Notes under the pieces: generated by a model
What the model was told of the DNA's origin: nothing
Seen by the model: only the letters and a program-made list of their open reading frames with translations
Databases searched by the model: none
Program-made: the position numbers and the translations under genes
Source: Flavobacteriaceae bacterium
GTDB taxonomy: Bacteria > Bacteroidota > Bacteroidia > Flavobacteriales > Flavobacteriaceae
Assembly (NCBI GenBank): GCA_031277535.1
Contig: JAITMD010000010.1
Span: forward strand, 161,287-225,286
Reading direction: 5' to 3'
DNA: 64,000 nt
Part shown: positions 15,834-24,609 of the stretch, piece by piece
How the letters are laid out: the number at the start of each line of letters is the position of its first letter
How positions within the stretch are numbered: the stretch's first letter is position 1

Positions 15834-17078
15834 TTACCACACTAATACCTTTTCTTCATTCTTCCATAGTAACAAACGAAAATCTTCATAAATATCAGCA
15901 GTTCCGATAGTATGAGTATCTCGTACAGATTTATTTAAAGTAAGTTTGTGCAATATCCCTGCATAAGTACCTACATATAACGTTTGCTCGTCATCAGATA
16001 ATACCATTCCACTAATAGTTGAACCTAAGAAGTGATGCCACAACTCTCTTCCCTCTTTATGTATCGCTCTGATATAACCAAATGCATCTCCTAAGATGTA
16101 ATAATCTTTAAGCGACACACCTGCATACACACGCATTCCTTCATCTAAATAAGTAATATCCTTGTGCTCCTCCCATCCTGGAATATTTGCTCCATTTAAT
16201 TTCTCTACATCCACCCCTATTGATATTCCATTGTAAAAGTGACATGAATTAGTCAATAGTTGTTTATCGTCTTTTGCAAACAAACAATAATGCGGATAAG
16301 AAGACTGTGGACCTATTACACCTATTTTATGTCCTCTTGCATCAAAAATCAAATAATCACTACTTTGATCTCCTACTACGATATATTGATTATCATAAGA
16401 TAGTGTCGCATTCTCCATATCTATTTGTGTACCATAATCGTCATCCTCTTCAGGCTCTGGGTGTAATAATTGCACTTGATTAGGATGTAACAAATAAATA
16501 CCTACTGATGAGATAAGCAACACCTTCTCCCCATCATTAAATGGCATAAGTCTTGTAATTCCTGTATTTACTAAATTCATTAGATTAAACTCTGCAATCA
16601 CTTCTCCATCCCACCCGCTACGAGTTACTATTTTATCAGCATACGCTATCGCATATACCTTATTTTGCATAGACTGTCCTATACTTCTAATTCCTTTATC
16701 TAAAGCAGTAAGTACCGTTCCTTTCGCTACATAAGCTTGTCTACTTTCATAAGAAGTTCCCTGCATAAAAGCAATTACATCTTCTGATATATAACATAAA
16801 TCTCCTATATAACTCCCTTTTTCATCCAACATAGATACTACAGGAGCATGTGCAGGTGGAAACTCCTCTCTAAACTGCTCTACTGTTCCATTAGCATTTG
16901 CATCTCTTAATAGCTCTATAATCGCTCCTGCTATCTTTCCTCTTTTATCTTCTGCTTCTTCTCCTTCCCATTTATCCCAGCCATGTGTTGTACCGAAGGC
17001 AACCATCTCATTAATAGCCTTTGCATACTTTTCTCCTTTTTTATACCACTTATGTTGTAACTCTTCTCTTGTTTTCAT
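15834..17078 (-). CDS. Beta-propeller (WD40/PQQ-like) protein
   Basis: About 414 residues with no signal peptide, so probably cytoplasmic. After a helical N-terminal region (~1-70), repeated four-stranded units appear: CYISEDVIAFMQG, NKVYAIAYADKIVTRSGWDG, NATLSYDNQYIVVGDQSSDY, CLFAKDDKQLLTNSCHF, YAGVSLKDYYILGDAFGY and SGMVLSDDEQTLYVGTYAG. The last, with its Asp/Glu-Glu and Val-Gly-x-Tyr-x-Gly, is typical of propeller blades. The upstream in-frame start at 17132 adds 18 basic residues; the ATG at 17078 gives a better N-terminus. It follows a VOC gene in the same direction. Probably a protein-interaction or sensing scaffold; no specific role known. Confidence 0.65.
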   Translation of the reverse strand: MKTREELQHKWYKKGEKYAKAINEMVAFGTTHGWDKWEGEEAEDKRGKIAGAIIELLRDANANGTVEQFREEFPPAHAPVVSMLDEKGSYIGDLCYISEDVIAFMQGTSYESRQAYVAKGTVLTALDKGIRSIGQSMQNKVYAIAYADKIVTRSGWDGEVIAEFNLMNLVNTGITRLMPFNDGEKVLLISSVGIYLLHPNQVQLLHPEPEEDDDYGTQIDMENATLSYDNQYIVVGDQSSDYLIFDARGHKIGVIGPQSSYPHYCLFAKDDKQLLTNSCHFYNGISIGVDVEKLNGANIPGWEEHKDITYLDEGMRVYAGVSLKDYYILGDAFGYIRAIHKEGRELWHHFLGSTISGMVLSDDEQTLYVGTYAGILHKLTLNKSVRDTHTIGTADIYEDFRLLLWKNEEKVLVW

Positions 17079-17137
17079 ACTTCTTGTTTTATTTCTGTAG
17101 CTAAAATAACTACTTATTTTATCTCTAATCAATAGCT

Positions 17138-17578
17138 TTATTCAGTTACTTTTCGCTCTCCTAAATGCTCTATCAAACGCAAAAGATAACCATCAGGGTC
17201 TTGTACCAAAAACTGTTTTTGTCCAAACTCTACATCATCTGCTCTATACCAGCGTTCTTCCACCTCTACAAACAGTTCATATCCTACTTCTTGTACTCGT
17301 TGTATAATTGGTTCTACAGCCTCTACTTCTATCTGAAAATTAATTCCCCTACCATAAGGCTTTTCCATTACAGCCGTTTCCCATTCTCTACCTTGAGGAT
17401 TAAACTGTTCCAACATCACTTGTGCTCCTCCTAATCCCAAATAAGCGAAGAACTCTTCTTTTCTATCATATAGCACCTCAAATCCTATACAATCACACCA
17501 AAATTGCAAGCTATCTGTTATATCCGAAACAACAAACTCTGGAACCAAGGCAGCCCATTTTATTTCATCACTTCTCAT
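17138..17578 (-). CDS. Bleomycin-resistance-like VOC protein
   Basis: A 146-residue protein close to bleomycin-binding VOC proteins: ALVPEFVVSDITDSLQFWCD at the N-terminus, GFEVLYDRKEEFFAYLGLGG, AQVMLEQ and the C-terminal KQFLVQDPDGYLLRLIEHLG. In that group the dimer sequesters a drug and usually has no enzyme activity. Chromosomal copies in soil and clinical Flavobacteriaceae are common and their natural ligand is unknown. It lies between the propeller gene and the SUKH gene, all on the same strand. Confidence 0.78.
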   Translation of the reverse strand: MRSDEIKWAALVPEFVVSDITDSLQFWCDCIGFEVLYDRKEEFFAYLGLGGAQVMLEQFNPQGREWETAVMEKPYGRGINFQIEVEAVEPIIQRVQEVGYELFVEVEERWYRADDVEFGQKQFLVQDPDGYLLRLIEHLGERKVTE

Positions 17579-17615
17579 ACTATATTCTTTCAGTTAAAAG
17601 TACAACTTATTAAAC

Positions 17616-17642
17616 ACAAAAAAGCTACCCAGCAGGTAGCTT
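17616..17642 (-). terminator. Rho-independent terminator
   Basis: Stem aagctacc/ggtagctt with a five-base loop; the minus strand continues into a run of six T. It ends the SUKH-like gene. Confidence 0.8.
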
Positions 17643-17656
17643 ATATCATTTTAAAA

Positions 17657-18133
17657 CTAATACTCTTCATCTTCTGTAAAAGAAAACTCACTCCATATCA
17701 ACTCCCAAAAAGGATTACTTCTATCAAAGCGAGCATTAAACAATGGCTCTATCACTTCTTTTGTCTCTTCTAATTCTACAAGATATTTCATATATTGAAC
17801 ATACTCTTCAAACTCTTGAAGGGAATTCGCTGCTATCAGAGTTTCCCACATTCCTCCGCCATGCTCTCCAAAATACACAGGAAAGTTCTTATTTCCTTCT
17901 GTTATATCAATCCAAAAAGGATCATTTGCATAGCCTCCACAGATTACATACCAATTAGGATGAAAGTCACCTTCATTTACTCCCGTGAGATTCTCACCTG
18001 TATTACTATTATACTTGTATCCACTCTGAAAACCTTCTATATCACCTTTTGGAGGATAAAACTGAGGCATAAAGTAATGATCACACGTTATCTCTTTTGC
18101 TACAAAATCTGTAATCACTTTTGGAAATTCCAT
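17657..18133 (-). CDS. SMI1/KNR4 (SUKH) family protein
   Basis: A 158-residue protein with the SUKH core: NWYVICGGYANDPFWIDITE, FPVYFGEHGGGMWE and AANSLQEFEEYVQYM, matching the W-hydrophobic-GxxG..PxxxD...G.VY...HG...W....A.SLxEF pattern. SUKH proteins are best known as immunity proteins for polymorphic or contact-dependent toxins, but solitary cellular members exist. No toxin gene is seen nearby, so this looks like an orphan. A terminator lies directly downstream. Confidence 0.78.
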   Translation of the reverse strand: MEFPKVITDFVAKEITCDHYFMPQFYPPKGDIEGFQSGYKYNSNTGENLTGVNEGDFHPNWYVICGGYANDPFWIDITEGNKNFPVYFGEHGGGMWETLIAANSLQEFEEYVQYMKYLVELEETKEVIEPLFNARFDRSNPFWELIWSEFSFTEDEEY

Positions 18134-18287
18134 ACACAGTCATTTTATAGGTAAATATAAACCTATTCTCTTCAATACTAAAACACCTCAACAAAAAAGG
18201 GAAGTATTCTATCACCACAGATAACGCAGCAATCCGTACCATGCATTCAACAAAAAAACGAAAATACAAAAGAACACTAAACACTAC

Positions 18288-19544
18288 CTACACTTGCTTC
18301 CCTTTCATCATTTTATTCCAATACAAATAAGGCAACATATATTTTTTCAATGCCCACAAACGCCAATGCTCTTGATCGCTATTAGTAATAAACATCTGTT
18401 TCAACTTTGAATCAGGTGTAAACTCATTTTTATAATTAAATTCTGCCAATACCATTTTGCCATATCCTGTTACTAATGGACAAGAAGAATATCCTTGATA
18501 ATCTTTATTGCTTACTTCTTTCTGATTGACTAAACTCAACAAATTATCCACCACTACAGGAACTTGTTTTCGTATAGCTGCACCTGTCTTTGCTGTTGGC
18601 AAACCTGCTACATCTCCTAATCCAAATACATTGCTATATCTATTGTGTTGCAAACTATTCAAATCAACATCTAACCACCCTGCTGCATTAACTAAATCAG
18701 ACTGTTTAACAAATGACGGAGCTACTTGTGGTGGCGCTAAATGAAGAAAGTCAAAAGACATCTCTACTATACTATCGTCTGTATTTCCTATGCTTCCATC
18801 AGAAATAACAACACACTTATTATCAGGCATATTTGTTCTTTTAAAGTATGCTTTTTTTTGCTCTACATCTATTTTTATTGGATTGTGAAAAGGCATAAAA
18901 TCAATACCATATCTTTCTACAACCTTCATTAAAGTATCTGCAATAGGTTTTACCCCAAAAATTACACTACCAGGCATCGGGAAATATACCTTTGCTTGTT
19001 TATCTATTCCTTTTTTACGAAAATAATCACAAGCTAAATACATGATTTTTTGAGGAGCTCCACCACATTTAATCGGAGTATTAGGTTGAGTAAATATAGC
19101 TGTTCCCCCCTTAAAGGCTTGTAACAACTTCCATGTATACTCTGGATCTATATAATTACTACATACCACGCCTTTTTCTACAGCATCTGCCAATCCCTCG
19201 ATTAAAGACAAGTCATTAACAAGTCCTGGGCACACCACTAAATAATCATAACTATATTGTTTCCCCTCTTTTGTACTCACTTTATTGTGTTCTGCGTCAA
19301 TAGACACCACCCAATCACAAATCCAATCTACCCCTTGAGGAATCAAGTCTTTGGTGTGTTTTATTGTTTTCTTTTTATCATAAGCACCAGCTCCTACCAA
19401 AGTAAAAGCAGGTTGATAATAATGTAATTCCGCTCCATCTATAATTCCAATCTCCAAACTGGAATTTTTCTTTTTTAATTGAGCTGCTGTCATTATACCA
19501 GCAGTCCCCGCTCCTATAATGAGCATTTGATAGTGAGTTTTCAT
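18288..19544 (-). CDS. Sulfide:quinone oxidoreductase-type flavoprotein
   Basis: A 418-residue FAD enzyme. It has the N-terminal dinucleotide motif IIGAGTAGIMTAAQLKKK, a second Rossmann region and GLGDVAGLPTAKTGAAIRKQ. Three redox cysteines are in place: C128 (VVCSNY), C160 (IKCGGAPQKIMY) and C355 (SSCPLVTGYGK), the arrangement of sulfide:quinone reductases. These oxidise sulfide at the membrane, pass electrons to quinone and build polysulfide or persulfide; the C-terminal amphipathic stretch (LKKYMLPYLYWNKMMKG) would anchor it to the membrane. A 20-bp palindrome lies upstream. No persulfide dioxygenase is seen next to it. Confidence 0.87.
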   Translation of the reverse strand: MKTHYQMLIIGAGTAGIMTAAQLKKKNSSLEIGIIDGAELHYYQPAFTLVGAGAYDKKKTIKHTKDLIPQGVDWICDWVVSIDAEHNKVSTKEGKQYSYDYLVVCPGLVNDLSLIEGLADAVEKGVVCSNYIDPEYTWKLLQAFKGGTAIFTQPNTPIKCGGAPQKIMYLACDYFRKKGIDKQAKVYFPMPGSVIFGVKPIADTLMKVVERYGIDFMPFHNPIKIDVEQKKAYFKRTNMPDNKCVVISDGSIGNTDDSIVEMSFDFLHLAPPQVAPSFVKQSDLVNAAGWLDVDLNSLQHNRYSNVFGLGDVAGLPTAKTGAAIRKQVPVVVDNLLSLVNQKEVSNKDYQGYSSCPLVTGYGKMVLAEFNYKNEFTPDSKLKQMFITNSDQEHWRLWALKKYMLPYLYWNKMMKGKQV

Positions 19545-19594
19545 AATATACTTTTTTAGTTAATATAGCAAACTATTAATTATAACTCATCTGC

Positions 19595-19614
19595 ATTGTA
19601 ACATTTGTTACAAT
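19595..19614. promoter_or_regulatory. Inverted repeat upstream of the SQR gene, candidate operator
   Basis: Nine-base arms attgtaaca/tgttacaat with a two-base spacer. A -7-like element (complement ATAGTTTG, near 19569-19576) would start transcription about 42 bases from the repeat centre, the class II Crp/Fnr activator position. The sequence TGTaacA-NN-TgttACA resembles Crp/Fnr-type sites. Confidence 0.5.
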
Positions 19615-19652
19615 ACACTCCAATAATTATCATTTACACATTAAATCAACAA

Positions 19653-19682
19653 AAAAGAGAAGTAATTACTCACTTCTCTTTT
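19653..19682 (-). terminator. Rho-independent terminator
   Basis: Stem aaaagagaagt/acttctctttt, eight-base loop, followed by T-rich DNA on the minus strand. It ends the decayed gene just upstream of it. Confidence 0.7.
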
Positions 19683-20081
19683 ATTCTTCCATCGTAATAA
19701 AAACCACCCCAAACAACCTTCCTCTACTTCCATACAAAGCACTTATATCAGGACTATTCTTATAAATTAATTGACTTTATCTCTTCTCTTTAAATATCAG
19801 CTAAATCTTTGGTATAAATAGGTTTGTCATTATATGTACTGTTTTTATCTATTAATACAACAATATATTCTCCTACAGGAATAGTAGGAATAGCCCACAC
19901 ATTACACCATGCACTACTCAACTGATATAGTTGTTCTACATACTCTTCTAAGTTTATTTTCCTCTATCAACAAAGGTACAGAAAACACATCTGGAGCAGG
20001 AGAGCTAAGAGTTTCATACTGAACAATCATAGCACTTGAATATAGCATTATTCATTAGTATGCCAATAGCATTTTTAGCAT
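19681..20081 (-). pseudogene. Decayed paralogue of the TonB-plug-like secreted protein
   Basis: Reading the minus strand in three frames recovers a protein parallel to the gene at 13793-14212: a short signal-like start (MLKMLLAY then stop), MIVQYETLSSPAPDVFS, a frame change, EEYVEQLYQLSSAW, AIPTIPVGEYIVVLIDKN, KDLADI then a stop, EEIKSINL, another frame change, and NSPDISALYGSRGRLFGVVF to a TAA. The intact copy has KYVEELYINS, AMPTIESGDFNVLLVDKK, SADLASLKIEEVKEIRYEK and MYGSKGGIFGVVVITK at the same places. Length (401 bp) is nearly that of the intact gene (420 bp). At least two stops and two frameshifts make it non-functional. Confidence 0.8.
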
Positions 20082-20102
20082 AAGATATTTATTCTTAAAA
20101 AG

Positions 20103-20135
20103 AAAAAAAAGAGAGGTAATCTCTCACCTCTCTTT
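20103..20135 (-). terminator. Rho-independent terminator of folD
   Basis: Stem aaagagaggt/acctctcttt with an eight-base loop followed by a T-run on the minus strand. Confidence 0.8.
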
Positions 20136-20160
20136 ATATATAGCTTAGCACGCTTATTTC

Positions 20161-21048
20161 TTATTCTCCTTTTTTCGCTCTTCTTGAACGAGCCAATAAA
20201 GTATTTTTTAATAACATAGCAATAGTCATCGGCCCTACCCCTCCTGGTACAGGAGTAATAAAAGCAGCTTTCTTGCTTACCTCATCAAAATCCACATCTC
20301 CAGCAATAACATATCCTTTTGGATTAGTAGCATCTGCAACACGAGTAATTCCCACATCCACTACTGTTACTCCTTCTTTTACCATATCCGCTTTCAAAAA
20401 ATAAGGTACACCTAAAGCAGAGATAATAATATCTGCTTCTCTTGTAATTTCAGCGATATTTTTTGTACGACTATGAGTTAATGTTACTGTAGCATCACCA
20501 GGATACCCTTTACGACTCAACAAAATACTCATTGGACGTCCCACAATATGAGAACGACCAATCACTACTACGTTTTTACCTGCAGTTTCTACTTTGTAGC
20601 GCTCTAACAATTCCATAATTCCATAAGGAGTAGCTGGTAAAAATGTTTCCATTTCTAATGCCATACGACCAAAGTTAGTAGGGTGGAATCCATCTACATC
20701 TTTATCCGCATCAATTGCTAATAAAATCTTTTGCTCGTCAATATGCTTTGGTAAAGGCAACTGAACGATATATCCATCAATCGCAGGATTAGCATTCAAT
20801 TCTTTTACTTTAGCTAAAAGTTCTTCTTCTGTTGTTTCTTCTGGCAAAGAAACTAATGTAGATTCAAAACCTACTTTTTCACAAGACTTAACTTTACTTC
20901 CTACGTAAGTTAAACTTGCTCCGTTTGTTCCCACAATAACTGCTGCTAAGTGAGGTACTTTTTCTCCACGAGATTTCATCTGTTGAACCTCAACAGCAAT
21001 CTCATTCTTGATATCTTCCGATACCTTTTTTCCGTCTAGTAGTTGCAT
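20161..21048 (-). CDS. folD: Bifunctional methylenetetrahydrofolate dehydrogenase/cyclohydrolase FolD
   Basis: About 295 residues, the usual FolD length. It carries the catalytic Tyr/Lys region [19 protein letters not shown], the folate-site [13 protein letters not shown], the NADP-site [18 protein letters not shown] and the C-terminal [17 protein letters not shown]. The cytosolic enzyme interconverts methylene-, methenyl- and 10-formyl-tetrahydrofolate for purine and formyl-Met synthesis. It starts 78 bases after ffh, with a hairpin between. The ATG at 21048 is preferred over the adjoining TTG. No unusual feature. Confidence 0.95.
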   Translation of the reverse strand: MQLLDGKKVSEDIKNEIAVEVQQMKSRGEKVPHLAAVIVGTNGASLTYVGSKVKSCEKVGFESTLVSLPEETTEEELLAKVKELNANPAIDGYIVQLPLPKHIDEQKILLAIDADKDVDGFHPTNFGRMALEMETFLPATPYGIMELLERYKVETAGKNVVVIGRSHIVGRPMSILLSRKGYPGDATVTLTHSRTKNIAEITREADIIISALGVPYFLKADMVKEGVTVVDVGITRVADATNPKGYVIAGDVDFDEVSKKAAFITPVPGGVGPMTIAMLLKNTLLARSRRAKKGE

Positions 21049-21082
21049 CAAAAATAGTAATAAGTGTGTTGTTGTATAAATA

Positions 21083-21121
21083 AAGAAGGTTTAAACCTCA
21101 TAATGAACCTTAAACCTTCTT
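21083..21121 (-). terminator. Hairpin after ffh, possible terminator
   Basis: A 12-bp stem aagaaggtttaa/ttaaaccttctt with a 15-base loop and only a weak T-rich tail on the minus strand; it may attenuate rather than end transcription into folD. Confidence 0.5.
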
Positions 21122-21126
21122 CTATA

Positions 21127-22464
21127 TTATTGCATTCCTTTCATTTGCCCCATCATTCGCATCAAATTCTTTCCTTTTGCCCCTTGCATCATCTTCATCA
21201 TTTTGCTCATTTGATCGAATTGCTTAAGCAATTGATTTACTTGTTGTATATCCGTACCTGATCCTTTTGCGATACGCGCTTTTCTTTTTGCATCTAAAAT
21301 AGCAGGCGTAGATCGTTCTTTTGGAGTCATTGAGTGAATGATAGCCTCAATATGTTTAAAAGCATCATCTTCTATCTCTACGTCTTTCAACGCTTTTCCA
21401 ACTCCAGGCAACATTCCAACTAAATCTTTCATGCTACCCATATTTTTCACCTGTTGAATCTGAGTTAAGAAGTCGTCAAAACCAAACTCATTCTTAGCGA
21501 TTTTCTTTTGAATTTTACGTGCTTCCTCTTCATCGTATTGCGCTTGTGCACGCTCCACTAAAGAGATAACGTCTCCCATTCCCAAGATACGATCTGCCAT
21601 ACGATCTGGATAGAACACATCGATTGCATCCATTTTCTCACCAGTACCAATAAACTTAATTGGTTTATTCACCACTGATTTAATCGAAATAGCAGCCCCT
21701 CCACGAGTATCCCCATCTAATTTGGTAAGGATAACCCCGTCAAAGTTTAATCTATCATTAAAAGCTTTTGCTGTATTTACCGCATCTTGTCCTGTCATAG
21801 AATCCACTACAAATAGTGTTTCATGTGGTGCAATTGCTTTGTGAATATTAGCAATCTCAGTCATCATCTCCTCATCTACTGCCAAACGACCAGCTGTATC
21901 GACAATCACTACATTGAATCCATTTGATTTTGCATACTTAATCGCGTTCTCCGCAATTTGTACAGGATTGTTATTTCCTTCCTCAGAATAAACCTCAACA
22001 CCTAATTGTTCTCCAACTACGTGCAACTGATTAATAGCTGCAGGACGATATACGTCACACGCTACTAACAATGGTTTTTTATTCTTTTTAGTTTTTAAGA
22101 AGTTTGCCAATTTACCAGAGAAAGTAGTTTTCCCTGATCCTTGTAAACCTGACATTAATATGATTGAAGGAGTACCAGATAAGTTAACACCAGCAGCCTC
22201 ACCTCCCATTAATTGCGTCAATTCGTCTTTAACGATTTTGATCATCAATTGTCCTGGCTGTAAAGTTGTTAGTACTTCTTGTCCTAAGGCTTTTTCTTTT
22301 ACTATATTAGTAAAATCTTTAGCAATTTTAAAGTTAACGTCGGCATCCAATAAAGCTCTACGAACCTCTTTTAAAGTGTCTGCTACATTGACTTCTGTAA
22401 TCTTGCCATGTCCCTTAAGGATATGAAAGGCTTTATCTAATTTATCACTTAAATTATCAAACAT
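21127..22464 (-). CDS. ffh: Signal recognition particle protein Ffh
   Basis: A 445-residue SRP54 GTPase. Order: N-domain (FDNLSDKLDKAFHILKGHG), G-domain with GLQGSGKTTFSGKLA, DVYRPAAINQL, VDTAGRLAVDEEMM and ILTKLDGDTRGGAA, then the Met-rich M-domain ending QMSKMMKMMQGAKGKNLMRM. With 4.5S RNA it carries membrane-protein ribosome complexes to FtsY. Length and motifs are normal. It has a good promoter 30 bases upstream and is followed by folD. Confidence 0.97.
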   Translation of the reverse strand: MFDNLSDKLDKAFHILKGHGKITEVNVADTLKEVRRALLDADVNFKIAKDFTNIVKEKALGQEVLTTLQPGQLMIKIVKDELTQLMGGEAAGVNLSGTPSIILMSGLQGSGKTTFSGKLANFLKTKKNKKPLLVACDVYRPAAINQLHVVGEQLGVEVYSEEGNNNPVQIAENAIKYAKSNGFNVVIVDTAGRLAVDEEMMTEIANIHKAIAPHETLFVVDSMTGQDAVNTAKAFNDRLNFDGVILTKLDGDTRGGAAISIKSVVNKPIKFIGTGEKMDAIDVFYPDRMADRILGMGDVISLVERAQAQYDEEEARKIQKKIAKNEFGFDDFLTQIQQVKNMGSMKDLVGMLPGVGKALKDVEIEDDAFKHIEAIIHSMTPKERSTPAILDAKRKARIAKGSGTDIQQVNQLLKQFDQMSKMMKMMQGAKGKNLMRMMGQMKGMQ

Positions 22465-22493
22465 ATCGGTATTATTTTAATACTTTGAGGTGC

Positions 22494-22524
22494 CAAAGAT
22501 ACTATTTAACTCGTTAAGTCACAA
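22494..22524 (-). promoter_or_regulatory. Promoter of ffh
   Basis: On the minus strand TTG (22522-22524), 20-base spacer and TATCTTTG (22494-22501), a full match to the Bacteroidota promoter form, ~30 bases before the start codon. Confidence 0.65.
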
Positions 22525-22910
22525 AAAGCAAAAGCAACAAAACATACTTTTTTTAAATATTAACTATATTTCTATTATTTCACCATATATAGTAATACAA
22601 TAAAGAGCACTTTATACTTCATCAAACCAATATTTTATCAGGTACTCTTTCTACTTTCTTACTTTCTACTCAATAGACAATACTCATAAAAAATGTATTT
22701 TATTGTAAAACAATACAATAACACTATTAAACTCTCTTTTTACAAACTTTTGCTGTTCACCACTCATTAATTACATAAAAAAATATTTGATTATTATATT
22801 TTTAAAGTATTATTTCATTTTTATACAGTATTTTTTATGTTTTAGTAAATAAAATTTATGTCTTTTAAATAATTACACATATTTTGCATGAAATTAAAAT
22901 ACATAAATAA
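22525..22910. other. AT-rich intergenic region
   Basis: About 386 bases beyond the ffh promoter, very AT-rich, with no reading frame of coding character on either strand. The last ~60 bases probably hold the promoter of the DUF4822 gene (TATTTTGC near 22879), but the match is imperfect. Confidence 0.5.
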
Positions 22911-23816
22911 ATGAAAAAAAGAGTTTTAAGCTTGCTTGGAGTAAGTATTTTGTTTTTAGGTGCATTATCAAATGTGGCATGTTCAAGTGATGACGATGCA
23001 AAACAAGAGGTAACAAAAGAAACAAGAACAGCTATTATGGCTAAACACATTTGGATCACTTCTAAAATTGTTGACAACAAAGGAAATAACATCAGGCTTG
23101 ACGTGATGCCTGGAGCAATGTACGCAGGTTATGCTTACTATAACACAAATGGTACTTTTAGAATTGTTGATTTTAAAGATGGTCATAAAATGTATGGATT
23201 ATGGTCTTTAAAAGACAATGATACCAAAAGACATTTAGTAGCTTATAAAACAGACAACACTGTAGCTTTTGAGCGCTCTGTTGAAATTGTAGAATTAACA
23301 AATCAAAAATTCACTTACAAAATTGCAGACACGAATAATCCAGAAATTATTTATAGCGTAGAACACATTCCAGTAACTAACCATCCTGAGCCCAAAACTC
23401 CTGCAGAAGTACTTGCAAGTGTTGAATGGAAAACAACTAAAGTATTCGATATTACAAATGGAGAAGACAAAGCTGTTGAGATGGATAGAACACAAGCACC
23501 TGCTTCTAACTTATCTGGAGATGCTTACTATGTAAACAAACACGGAAAAGATTATTTCCCTAAACTTGCAGATAATAATTATGCTAATGGTACATTCTTA
23601 ATTACTGAATATGGAGATAAAACTAAAGTACGTTCTCAAGGAGATTGGTATGTTTCATTAGATGGTAAAGCAAGAACTTTAATTGCAAGAAAACCTGATG
23701 GTACAGTTGCTTTCCAAAGAACTGTTTCAATCTTCGAATTAAACAGTAAAAAATTCACTTACGACATTGAAATGAACAATGTTAAAATGAGAGTTGAACA
23801 CGAACCAATAAAATAA
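22911..23816 (+). CDS. Two-domain DUF4822-like lipoprotein
   Basis: A 301-residue lipoprotein: signal region RVLSLLGVSILFLGALSNVAC with lipid Cys 24 and an acidic SSDDD directly after it, which in Bacteroidota is a surface-export type signal. The mature protein is an internal duplication: residues ~40-155 and ~165-300 share GxAYYxxNGTF, W.L..D.K.R.L.A.K.D.TVAF.R.V.I.EL...KFTY.I. This layout fits DUF4822 proteins. Role unknown. It stands alone before the SusCD-type locus, with a terminator after it, so it need not belong to that locus. Confidence 0.78.
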   Translation: MKKRVLSLLGVSILFLGALSNVACSSDDDAKQEVTKETRTAIMAKHIWITSKIVDNKGNNIRLDVMPGAMYAGYAYYNTNGTFRIVDFKDGHKMYGLWSLKDNDTKRHLVAYKTDNTVAFERSVEIVELTNQKFTYKIADTNNPEIIYSVEHIPVTNHPEPKTPAEVLASVEWKTTKVFDITNGEDKAVEMDRTQAPASNLSGDAYYVNKHGKDYFPKLADNNYANGTFLITEYGDKTKVRSQGDWYVSLDGKARTLIARKPDGTVAFQRTVSIFELNSKKFTYDIEMNNVKMRVEHEPIK

Positions 23817-23830
23817 CATCCAAATAGTAA

Positions 23831-23874
23831 TGAGGTTGTCTCTATATCCAAAAGAGACAGCCTTATTTTTTTAT
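23831..23874 (+). terminator. Rho-independent terminator
   Basis: Imperfect stem aggttgtctct/agagacagcctt followed by seven T's, directly after the DUF4822-like gene. Confidence 0.75.
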
Positions 23875-23948
23875 TCACCTAATCTTCATATTCACTTAAT
23901 ATTCATCTTCAATCCCTAACCTACATTTAGTCCATTAATTTGACTATA

Positions 23949-24515
23949 ATGAAAACACCAAGAGATAAGTGGTTACACGACTATTATGATTTGTACTGGA
24001 ATGATCTATATAAATATTCTAACAATATTATCCATGATGATACTGTTGCGGCAGATATAGTGCAAGATGTATTTATTTCTATCTGGAACAACTATGACCG
24101 ACTACATATTGAAAATCCAAAAGCCTACCTCTTCCAAACCGTAAAAAACCAAACACTTCAAACACTCAAAAATAAAAAGTTTGATACTGTGCAATTAGAA
24201 GTCGTTTACCATTTACTATCCGACAATGATCTACTGACCACCGAAGAACAAATTATCTTTAAAGAGCAACTTCTACAACTTATATATACCAAAGCACAAG
24301 AAATACTACCTACAAAATGCTTAGAAGTATTTACGTTACGTTACTACAAAAATATGTCTTACAAAGAGATTGCTTCCAATCTTGTTATCTCTGAAAGCAC
24401 TGTTGAGAATCATATAACCAAAGCCTTAAAACTTTTAAAGTCAAACCTTCCTTTATCTATAGACTTCTGTCTTTTATTGTCTTACCTCACTTTGTCAAGC
24501 AACATAAACTGTTAA
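23949..24515 (+). CDS. ECF sigma factor, FecI/Bacteroidota type
   Basis: About 188 residues. Region 2 contains VAADIVQDVFISIWNN and region 4 ends LEVFTLRYYKNMSYKEIASN and ISESTVENHITKALKLLK, as in the RpoE-like sigma factors that accompany FecR anti-sigma and SusC genes. It directs transcription of the downstream transporter locus when the FecR protein releases it. The ATG at 23949 is preferred over a TTG three codons upstream. The FecR gene begins 94 bases later. Confidence 0.9.
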   Translation: MKTPRDKWLHDYYDLYWNDLYKYSNNIIHDDTVAADIVQDVFISIWNNYDRLHIENPKAYLFQTVKNQTLQTLKNKKFDTVQLEVVYHLLSDNDLLTTEEQIIFKEQLLQLIYTKAQEILPTKCLEVFTLRYYKNMSYKEIASNLVISESTVENHITKALKLLKSNLPLSIDFCLLLSYLTLSSNINC

Positions 24516-24609
24516 GCGATTGTTATCTATTTTACTAAATCGTTAGCTCTTACTTTTTAAGTAGGGGAACATTATCCTTTTTCACTCTTAGCTATATCTA
24601 AGTCAAAAA

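Noticed and set aside
17657..18133. SUKH protein as immunity protein of a toxin system
   Set aside because: No toxin, Rhs, or secretion gene is seen on either side, so only the family name is supported.
22525..22910. Long AT-rich stretch as replication origin or riboswitch
   Set aside because: No DnaA-box cluster, iterons or recognisable riboswitch core could be read; composition alone is not evidence.
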